Source: Mariannaea sp. PMI_226 (lineage: Eukaryota; Ascomycota; Sordariomycetes; Hypocreales; Nectriaceae). From it: a DNA stretch of 64,000 nucleotides. Below the pieces are notes generated by a model. The model ran no database searches. It saw nothing but the letters and a program-made list of their open reading frames with translations, and had not been told where the DNA came from. Below are positions 54,735 to 64,000 of the stretch, piece after piece; the first letter of the stretch is position 1, and each line of letters starts with the position of its first letter. Made by a program: the position numbers and the translations under genes. The stretch lies in NCBI GenBank assembly GCA_024336345.1, contig JANFOG010000001.1, positions 1,984,001-2,048,000 of the forward strand, read 5' to 3'.

Positions 54735-57160
54735 CTGGTCTAATGTAGATGAACGAGCAGTTCTAAAGTCACTGTACAGAGTGGCATGGTTACCGAATGT
54801 GAACCTGAAAGTGCATCTCCCAAACATCTGCAAGGCAAGCTTGTTCCAAAAGAAGAAGAAAAAAACACTTTCTCAGCACTAGTGAGGGAGAGAATCAGTG
54901 TCTTCCATTCCGCATTCAACGAAGATATCGGTGCTCTACTCGCCATGCCCTATTCGCTGAGGGGGTGTTGGCGGGAGATTTGCTGCTATGAACTAGACAT
55001 CTGATGGGGAATTGGCAGTAATGGCACACAAATATGGAGATGAGGCGACGACCAATCGACAGACGATTCTCACTCTTCACCATTTTGCAATTTGTATTTG
55101 ATGCGTACAGGGTCAGTATCAGCACTCATCTGCCTGGGAAGGTAATGAAGACTTTTCGAAATATCAAGGCGCGTCTTGGTCACAATGGAAACTACTGTGT
55201 CAGTGTTCTTGTCCAAAGTGGCAGATTAAACAGACAACAGAGCAGGCATGATGATCCATCCACCATTGCAATTTCGATGGAGGAGGGGGAAATGTTCATG
55301 CGGGTGACGCATGGATCAGGGGCTGGTCATTACGCTGACAACTGTCGGCCATCATGAACCAATGATTAGACAACGGGTAATCAAAGCAGGGGTGTGGCTA
55401 GGTTGGAACAGAGTAGAGTAGTGCAACAGAAGAAGCCTGTGCGAAGATGGAGAGTGGACGTGAGGGGAGGGTTGGAAAACCTGGAGTAAAACAGACTAAT
55501 TACTTTAGGTCTTTATTTCAGAAGCTGACGACTTTGACTTGAGATGGAGCGACAATAATAACGAAAAGCAGACCTGCGTAATGAATAACCGCCGGGAGAA
55601 TTGTAAAAACTCACAGCTAGTTACTGCAATTTGTACCCTGCCTTAGGTGCTTACCAATCTACTGTGTACCGACCTCGAGGTTCTGGAGGCGTAGACTGCA
55701 TAATGCAAGATGCGTCTGTAGCCAAGACAACGTCTGCACTGAATACTGCTACATAGTAATACTTGCAGGGGTCACCTTGCTATTGTGAAAAACACTGGTA
55801 CAGTGCATAGTTTCGATGATCACACACAATAATTTACTGAGAACAGGGTTCATTCCACTGCTTATTAACTATTGCATTATTGCTGACACAAGGCCTCAGG
55901 CGGATGTGCAGACATGGCTTGGACAAGAGAGCATTGACATGGTCAATGGATGCGAGGACAGATTTACGGATATAGGTACCTATAGCGCTCTGTAATTGAT
56001 GTACCTATTGTACCTACGGTAGGCGCCTCTCAACTGAAACTGGACCTGAGTAGGTACCTAAGGTGGGAGTCTCCTTTCTCCTCCTCTTTCCTTCTCTCTC
56101 TCCATCTCTCCCACTCTACCACACCTTCATTCCCTCCTCTGCTCTTTGCTTTCGACCTATCGTAGTATCTCAGGTTCCCTATAGTTAGGTACCTGGGTAG
56201 GTAAGGCACTTTAGGCTGTTAGGTTGTTTACCTTATATATTTCATTTTCCCTTGGCGCATGGCGAGTGGAACAAGCTTACGCCAGATTTGCACGTGAGTG
56301 GTGATGCTTCATGCTCCCTATTTTTTTTTTAAAGTTACATACTAGTCCAGAGGTAGACAATCTGCGGTTCATCAGGTACAGATTGCTAGAGTACTGCAAG
56401 CCACGCATCATATTGCATCGCCTCGCGTTTCTCTGCAATTAATAGAAAAGTGGGCGTTGGTGAGTGGCAACAATTCAACGTAACATTGATACAGCCATTT
56501 GCCGAAAGGGGGCTGTACAGTAATTACAAAAAAAGGGTACAAAGCCAGCAAGGCAGGATGCCGAGTAATTACAATGCGTTCAGTTTGTTTTATTCTTCTC
56601 CCTTTGGTTCCAGGTTACCTTTATTGTTCCCATCGTTCCCCTGATAGCCATAATCGGCCCTGTTGCCACAACCTCCTCAAGTTGACGGGACTGCACATGA
56701 ATCAAAGTCGGTTCCCAATTTGATACCTAGGTAATAAAGTACCTACATAGGCAGGTCGCTGGTTTACCTTGCTTCTGCTTACTGCCGCACCTTTCTATTC
56801 TCCAACAATCAGTTACTCCATACATACAGATTATTACGTCTGCTGCAGAATCTGCAACGATATTCTGCATTGCATGGGTGTCCCCGCCGCTATTGACGCC
56901 TCTCAGATCTTTTTCTTCCCTTTTGTCTGAAAGAAACAAAAAAAAACGGGTGCTTTGAGGTAACTCCGTACGTCTCTGACATTTACGGCTCACTGCTTGT
57001 TTTTTCCCAAACAAATAATTACCAAATTACCTACCTGTGCGATTAGAGTAGTAGAAGGGCGGTAAGATACAGTACCTTGGTTCCTATTGATTGGCACTAG
57101 GGATTCTATGTATGTGCATTAACTCCCTTCCCTGACCTTCCTTGTCTTCCTTCTTTGGCG

Positions 57161-57220
57161 CTTCTCCTTCATCTTTCTCTTCTTCATCTTCTTCTTCTTC
57201 CTCTTCTTCCTCCCTCTTCC
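57161..57220. repeat. CTT/CT-rich microsatellite
   Basis: This is a pyrimidine tract dominated by CTT units, about 780 bp upstream of the coiled-coil gene. Confidence 0.7.
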
Positions 57221-58002
57221 GTCACTAAATATGAGTAAATGTATATTGACCAAAAAAAAACTCCCCAGTCTCACTCCCTGCCAAACAGCAGTGTCCTTCC
57301 CCCTCTAAACTGAGCACTTGAGATTGCATTGGATTCTCGTGCCATTTATCCACACACAGTGCCACGAGCTCCCAGAGCGGATTCCTCTTGGCCCATTTCG
57401 GAAACCCCCCAGGCGCAGGGTCACTCATCACTCATCTCTTTCAAAAGGGAAAACCCAGGGAACCAAGGGAACCAAGTGAACCTAGGGAAACCCCTCCTCT
57501 CCTCCCTATCGAGTAAGGGCACTTGGCTGCTGGAATCCACCTCCCGCACACCCATTTCCACCTTTTCAACCTCCTTATTCCATCGCCTAAAGGTACGAGG
57601 TACGAGCCAGACAGGAAGGTACCTGTGCGCCTAGCGTCCAATTGCCCGCCGCCCCCGTACCTTGACCGACTCCTCCAGGTATTCGTGTTCCAGACTGGTT
57701 CCATCTCTATCAGCCGTCACTGGGCGACAGCCAACACAACGACAGACACAGTCTCAGCATACTTTACCTTCTCCGACTGATTCAGCCGCTGACTGGGTGG
57801 TCATCGTCGTCTCTTTTTTTCTTCTTCCCAAGAACGAATCCTGCCGTCGATTCGCTCGGCCAGCTTTCTCTCTCCACCCCTCTCTCTCTCTCCGCCTCTC
57901 CCCCGCCTTCATTGATACCTGACAAGAGTCAACTCACGCTCTCCCGCCTTTCTCCCCCCCGGCCGTGTCTGGTCACTCAGCCTTGAATCAGAACTGTCCG
58001 AC

Positions 58003-59922
58003 ATGTCTACCGCTACTAGGAAGCCCCCAAGTGGCAGCGTCGGCCGACTTTCCAACGCCGACTCGACCGCTCCTCCCAGCTCGCCCTCACGATCCTCCTC
58101 CCGAGCTTCGACTCCCACTGGAGGCCATGCGCGCACACGGTCACTTCGCACCGGCACTCCAGTCTCTGCCCGTGCAGCTGCCGCTCGCCGTGATACTGGC
58201 CTCTCGACTCAGGAGTCCGATGCCCGCGCCGAGGCCGCTGCTGCATTGGAGGATCTCCAGCAGCGACTTGAGAAGGAAGAGAAGCTATCACAGCAGTACA
58301 AGCGTCAGGCCGATGTCCTCCAATCAAAGCTGGACGAAGCCGTCAAAGAATCGGCAGAGCTCGAGGAGCACGCCCATGAGCATGAAGAACAGCTCGAGAC
58401 CTTGACGAATGAGAAGCGGGAAATCACTCGCCAGATGCGGGAGATGGAATCCATCTACGAGGCGGAACGAAGCTCCATTCTGAAAGAGAAGGAAGAAATG
58501 GCCAACAGAGAAGAAGAAATGCAGTCCGTGATACAGCGCCTCAAAGATAGCTTGGCCCAACGAAACAACGACGACGAGAGCCGCCCATCAAGGCAACGTG
58601 AGTCTACGAACCAATTGCTCTGCTAATACGATTCGCTTTATATGCTAATGTTATACTCAGTTTCATCCAGCTCGTCGCCTTCAATTGATGGTGGCACCTT
58701 TGCGCCACCGTCCTCACTCCAGCGTAGCGACTCTCGCAACAGCTCCAAATTGATTCTTCAAAAAGACAAGCTCATTGAATCTCTACGGCTTGAACTTGCC
58801 GAAGCTCAGATTAAGCTGGTTGAGACCGAAAATCAGGGTGGTGGAAGGCTACATGAAGTCGAACGACTCCTGATGGAAGCTCGCATGGCCAATGCACGCT
58901 TGATGGAGGATAACGAGAGCTACCAGCTTCTCCTTCAAGAACGCACACTGAAGGGTGACTTCGGTCAAAACGACTTCAGCTACATGACGAACAACTCCAA
59001 TCAGGACGCTCTCAACGCCCTTGAAGGCAAGGCGGGAGGGAACAGTCTCGCAGATGAGCTTTCTGATGCAACCGAAGGCGAGGTCGAGGGTGACCGCCGT
59101 CTCGAGTCGGAGCTCAAGTCCATGAGGGAGCAGAACAAGGCTCTTACGCTATACATTAACAAGATTATCGAGCGCCTTCTTCAGCACCAGGACTTTGAGT
59201 CAATCTTGGACACATCTGGCGACATGAAGTCTATGTCAACGCCGGCCGACACCAACAAGGAACTTCCCCCTCCACCAAGTGACAAGTCCAATGGTCCTAC
59301 CTTCCTCCAGAGAACTAGGTCGATGGTCGTCGGTCCCTCCAAAGTGAGGCCAAGGCCCATCTCAGTGATCCAATCCTCGACACATTCCGACCATACCGAT
59401 CCCGATAAAGCACCTAGCATCCCCATTGGCAATTTGACTCGATCACAGAGCACTCGCCGAAGACCACAGAGTGATCAATACACGGGTGCCGCGAGCCTAG
59501 TAAGCCAAATGTATAGAGGACCTGATGGCCCAGTCTCGCCGCCCCTTGGCACTCCACGACACTCGCAGACTTTCTTTTCGCCCGGTAGTATATCAGGCAA
59601 CCCTAATGCTGCAGCTCGTATCCCCAGCAGCAGCCAGGTCTCCAGCGCTGGAAACTTCCCTGGAATGAGGAGTGAAACGTCAAGCCTGAGTGGCGAGTCT
59701 GGGGAGCTGTCCATGTCAACTCCCCCCTCGCAGTCGCCTCCCCGATCCCACCACGAAAAGCAGACGACGTCCTTCACAGGCGGCAAGCCTCGGCCGCTCC
59801 GACTTGTTCAGGAGAACCAGGACGCTGTTAAGGATAGCAAGAGGGCCAGCTGGTACTCGGGTTGGAGCTGGGGAAAGAAGGACGAAATGCAACCCCAAAC
59901 CAACGATCCAATCCCGGAGTAG
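58003..59922 (+). CDS. Coiled-coil protein with basic Ser/Pro-rich head
   Basis: Exons 58003-58597 and 58661-59922 encode 618 residues; the intron is GTGAGT...CTCAG and splits a Leu codon. The first 65 residues are Ser/Thr/Pro/Arg-rich and disordered. A long Glu/Lys/Gln heptad region at about 70-190 is a clear coiled coil. A second one follows the intron (around KLILQKDKLIESLRLELAEA to the MEARMANARLMEDNESYQLL segment), and a third short one lies near SELKSMREQNKALTLYINKI. The C-terminal third is disordered and Ser/Pro-rich, with a final Trp-containing motif, WYSGWSWGKK. I do not recognise a named family. A cytoskeletal, Golgi-tether or scaffold role would fit such a layout but is inference. 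The start is the first ATG after a long CT-rich leader. Confidence 0.82.
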
Positions 59923-62900
59923 TTTACCTCGTCAGAATCATGTGTATCTGCGGGACTTTTGCATGAATGACGGTTACGAAGAAAGAGGAGGAGTCGAGGA
60001 GTGCGGTCAACTTGTTTATGGCGTGGCAGGTTGGATATACTATACAACTCTTCTTATTCATGGGAGCATACTGGGAAGGGGTCTTGAATGGCCGGTCATG
60101 TACGATTTACGTCATTAGATGATGCGGAGTTTGGCTTTTGGGTTATTCATGAACCCCAACAAATCATTCGTATATGCATTATTGCAGGGCTATTGTCAAA
60201 GAGGGTTATGTTTTAGTTGCCAGATACTCTTTCTCCCCGAGGGACATGAAGGCTATAGAACCTCACCGGCGGCATACTGTGGAGATGTGGCATTGGAAGC
60301 ATAGGTAACGTACCTAGGAACATACTTTTAGCACTTGATGTACCCTTTTCTTTTTCGTATTATGAACTACATGTTTTCTAAATTTTCGTCTCGTGGAGTT
60401 CCCCTCATGATGGATGTGTGTGTGTGTGTGTGTGTGTACAATTGATGTACAATAAGTGCTGTGTGATCGCACCAAGGCAAGTATTGTTTGCGAAAAATAA
60501 ATAATGACAACCTTGGATGCTCGATGGCTTAGTTTACCATCTTGTGAGAGCTTTATTCGTAACCACTTAAGGGAAAGCCCAATAAGATGTCTGACTCAAC
60601 TCAGGTGGTGAACCAAATCTGATTTCACTTAATAGCATTACAACATCATTTCGAGGCTTGAGCGTATGTCAGAGACGAGAACGATAACTCGACGCGGAGA
60701 CGACCACTGGGATTTGCGCACAATAGTCCAATGTTTTCCTTGTGTATATTTGGAATCGATGTTTCGGACTCCCTCTTCGCGAAGTCCTATTGTCCGGTCA
60801 CCGACATACAAAAGAAAGGAAAGTATGTAGGCTGCTGCGTACGGGAGATGCGGGAAGTACAGCAGCAGACACCTTTCCACGCCCCAATCACACGTATTCA
60901 ATATGGGTCATGGTGCTACGATATTTTTTCGATTCACTCCCACTCAAGCGAGACATTTTGGCATCCCAAGGCTACAACATGCCATAGGGAGCGATGTGTT
61001 GGTCGCTTATTCGCGAGGCATGACTGCTTTCTGTTTGCGACATAATGATATGCCCAAGCATGGTCGGACAAGTGGCGGCGCAGTAGGCTACGAGTCTATA
61101 CGGTAGGTTCGGGGGACTAGCAAGTTTCCATCAAGTAAGACACCAATGTACGGAACACAGTCGGCTGAGATAGCATGTTACGTGATTTTAGGCAAATGGA
61201 TGATGGGCTGAGTGAATGACAGCTAGGAGAGCGGGCGAGAGCAGAGGGGGTGCGGACGGGATAGTGACGAATCAAGCATCTGCGCAGGAACCCGAGAAGC
61301 CAATAGGTCTAGAATGACAGAGGCAAAGTCGTCACCATATCCTCTCCGTGGGTGTATGGACAGCCGCTGATAAACCAACGAACATATGGAGATGCTGAGC
61401 TTGGGGGTGAAAATGACGCGTGGGGGATGATGTCACTTGCGTGCCTGGTTTGTTTAGCATAGCTATCTCTTCGATATCTAAGAATGAATTATGTTCTTTG
61501 GGGGGTACAGGTATTCTCGTTCTGACGATCAACATATGGAGAGAGTAATCATTCCTCCGTGACCTAGGCTCCCGGTCCCGAGTAAGAGGAATGACTGTTC
61601 GGCATATTTTCTCCTGTATTACCCGAGGCTATGTATGGCATCTGGATACCTAGCTATTGGATGGGAGATTATACGTGTCTCTCTATGTGCTTCGCCACCC
61701 TGTCATCATATTATCTGGATGGCGATATAGACAATGAACATTGACGTTGATATTGGCGCTGACGCCAACACTACCGTTGACCCTCATCACGTCCCGTCCC
61801 GCCCCGCGCTTACTCACCCGGCTACCCTATACACGATGTGACGATCAAATTCCTCCTTGACAACCCTTTTGTTTTTCTGCTGTCATGTCATCGTCGTTGA
61901 GCAGCTAGCACGCATTATGCTGATGAACCTGTCTGCACGTCCGTTGAACTTGCGCCACAGACAGCTGCAGCACGCACACGCGCAAGACTAGGATGTCAAG
62001 GTGTGGACAGTCTTGGGGCCTAGGGGGGGGGGAGGGGACATCTGTCGTGTCGAGCTGTGAGAGGTCGAGACAAGGCCCAAACGAGCACACGGAAAGGGCA
62101 GCAGAAAAATAAATAATTGATCAAGGGGGCATCTTCCAGGGGTGGATTTTTTTCTCGACAGGGCTTTGGTTTGGTTTTGTCCCGCATGCACGCAAAGGGG
62201 AATGTCCATGTCACCAACGCATGAGCTTCGCAGCCAGCCTTGTCCACGAAGGGATGAGCGCAATATAACTTTTGGTTCCTTTCAGGAAGGATCGCGTGGA
62301 GGGAGTCTTAATCGAGAAGACCGATGCTGCGGCCTCGTGGGAACATGCTGAACCTGGCTACCTCCTCACCCATACCATACTCTGTAACTACTCTTCGCCT
62401 TTCGTCACTTCTTGTTCGAGAAGGACAACAGAGGAAGACATGGGTGTGTATGCAGGGTTGATGTGTCTGAGAAAAAGAGGGGCCATGGTGTGCAAAGAGG
62501 TAAAAATTACACTGGAAGATTGCCTGTATGGGGTATTGTGATGTATTGAGCAGACCCAGAAGAGGACGACCAGCCAGGGTTTGCACATGGGATTCGGGCT
62601 TGCTTGCTGGATGGTTTAACTAGTGAGCGAGTGGCCAATACCATGCACAGATGATCTGTATGAGAGAGAAGTTAACTAGGCTGTATCAACTTTCCTATGT
62701 AGGAGGCATCAGTGGCGGGAATACTACCACAAGCCCAACCGCAAATGCAGCTTGTCAAAGACTCAATGATCACCCATAACATATTTCTTTTCACCTAATT
62801 ATCAGCTGGTCTGGCCTTCTGGAACAAGGCTGCTCTCGGCCCCCAACAGCAAGAACAACAAACCCCCCTCCACCCCCGAACTGTTCATGTGAGCAATTGA

Positions 62901-64000
62901 TAAGCCTTGCAAAAGCACTCGCATGCACTGTATGTATGTACATGTCTGCATGCAATATCGTTGGATGCATACAGTAAACTGAAATATCTGCTCGAATCAC
63001 CCCTTTTTACTCCTACTCCCTACTTCTCATCAACTCATTACTGTTGCTCTGTGCTAGCAAGAGCTCATAAGTACCTCGCCTGACTCTATCGCCTGATACA
63101 TTCAGATCCACCCGCTTTGCTTGACCGCCTCGAACAGAGGGCTCTTCTCGGTGACGCTATCTTGGATATGAAGATGCTGGTATCCACGATCCGGTACGTT
63201 ATTTATTAATGGTACCGGTTCTGGCTGACAAGGCGAGGACCACCCGCAAAGTGGACTCTTCAACGACCAATGGCACTATACACATATCTTGCATAGAACC
63301 ATTATTTATCTAGCCTGGGGTCTGGAGAAAACGTGAACGCACCCTTGCCCAAGAAAGGTACGAACTAATGTATGATACTGTACTGCACGGAGTACGTTCC
63401 CAGGACTGGGCTTGCTTATACCGAGATCACCAAAATGCAGGGTCCTTGTCACCAGGAGGAGGAAATTAGGCAAAGAAGAAGCAAATGAGTAGAAGAAATG
63501 AAAAAGAAAACCCGTCACATGATGAAGTCGGAAGTGTACCTTTACCACTTGAATGAAAGCCAGAGGTACTGCGAGAATACCTGGGAGATCCATGAGTCAG
63601 CCAGCCAATTTTGGCGTAGCTCGGAAGTACCGGATGCTTGATGCTTACCTACCAACCTTCGCTTCTTAGCTTATAGGTAAGGTACGGAGTAGTATAGCAG
63701 TTCGAATTAGCTTCTCCACGTCGAAGGAGCGGCTTTTCTTCTGAATTTTTTTTCCCTCTGTCCACTGGGAAGAAGCTGGCTTGCTCGCTTCCGATGACTA
63801 GATGCCTATAGTAACCGTTCTCTGCATGTACATTGGCACGTCAAAATACTATGTATGTATGGAGTACTTTCGGGGCAGAAGTAGCGCTCGGGGCGGCATC
63901 AGGGAACGTTGTTCCCTGGCAGGGTCCGGCTGAGGAAAGAAATTTGTTTGGGTTTCATCCCCACACAGGCACACACACTCACAATCAATACAAATCGAAT
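59923..64000. other. Intergenic to right edge, no supported gene
   Basis: The region contains a TG microsatellite (60415-60437), a G-run near 62023-62036, TAGGTA-type motifs at about 63645-63690 and scattered short frames on both strands without recognisable product. The right edge may hold the promoter of a gene beyond the window. Confidence 0.5.
60415..60437. repeat. TG dinucleotide microsatellite
   Basis: Eleven and a half uninterrupted TG units lie about 490 bp past the coiled-coil gene stop codon. Confidence 0.95.

Larger units (their letters stand above)
53155..58002. other. Intergenic, 4.8 kb, with a degenerate coding-like patch
   Basis: No intact gene is supported. A patch at 54095-54734 has protein-like but interrupted frames on both strands (separate entry). 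GGTACC palindromes lie at 55971-55984 and 56051-56060, with more AGGTAC motifs to 56230 and at 56727-56760. A CTT-rich microsatellite occupies about 57161-57220. From 57750 to 58000 the plus strand is CT-rich and probably the promoter and leader of the coiled-coil gene. Confidence 0.5.

Noticed and set aside
1..64000. tRNA, 5S rRNA, CRISPR arrays and intact transposons
   Set aside because: I looked for B-box-like GGTTCGA contexts, spaced repeats, and transposase or reverse transcriptase motifs by eye and found none that held up; a tRNAscan or Repeat library search could still find some.

Overview
The window looks like nuclear DNA of a filamentous ascomycete (Pezizomycotina; Sordariomycetes/Hypocreales is my best guess, from overall gene style only). 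The signs are short introns (about 50-90 nt, 193-198 nt in two ribosomal protein genes) with GTATGT/GTAAGT-like donors and CTAAC/CTGAC branch sites. CT-rich leaders precede many genes, intergenic spaces are long and rich in TAGGTA/TACCTA motifs, and the gene set includes a GPI-anchored GH72 glucanosyltransferase and a fused HIS7. I see sixteen supportable protein genes (about one per 4 kb), one ambiguous degenerate coding-like patch, and no clear transposon, tRNA, rRNA or CRISPR array.

Layout. 1-4 kb: no gene. 4-10 kb: a small PPPY-containing membrane protein (-), the TFIIH subunit TFB5 (+), an ECH1-type dienoyl-CoA isomerase (-) converging on TFB5, and a GEL/GAS beta-1,3-glucanosyltransferase (-). 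13.5-16.7 kb: an Osh3-type oxysterol-binding protein (-) with GOLD-like, PH, FFAT and ORD regions; its first intron appears to be GC-AG. 21.5-27 kb: a Gts1/Ucp3-type ArfGAP with UBA and seven NPF motifs (+), then a Gfo/Idh/MocA-family oxidoreductase (+) whose spliced C-terminus is a CaaX box. 29.5-35 kb: ornithine decarboxylase antizyme (+) with a +1 programmed frameshift site, HIS7 (-) converging on it, and a TFIIIC tau55/sub6-like gene (+) diverging from HIS7. 39-41 kb: VPS62 (+). 42-49 kb: two long unidentified proteins (-). 51-53 kb: RPL10 (-) and RPL30 (+) head to head over a 349-bp shared promoter. 58-60 kb: a coiled-coil protein (+).

The genes are mostly independent housekeeping functions (transcription, translation, histidine and polyamine metabolism, lipid and vesicle traffic, cell wall). 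I see no biosynthetic cluster. The most interesting items are the antizyme recoding site, which sits inside a perfect 7-bp hairpin; the splice-dependent CaaX tail on a dehydrogenase-fold protein; structured introns in the ribosomal protein genes; the GC-AG intron of OSH3; and two unidentified proteins, one with a Cys/His cluster. Exon structures were read by eye from splice signals and family conservation and have not been checked against transcripts.
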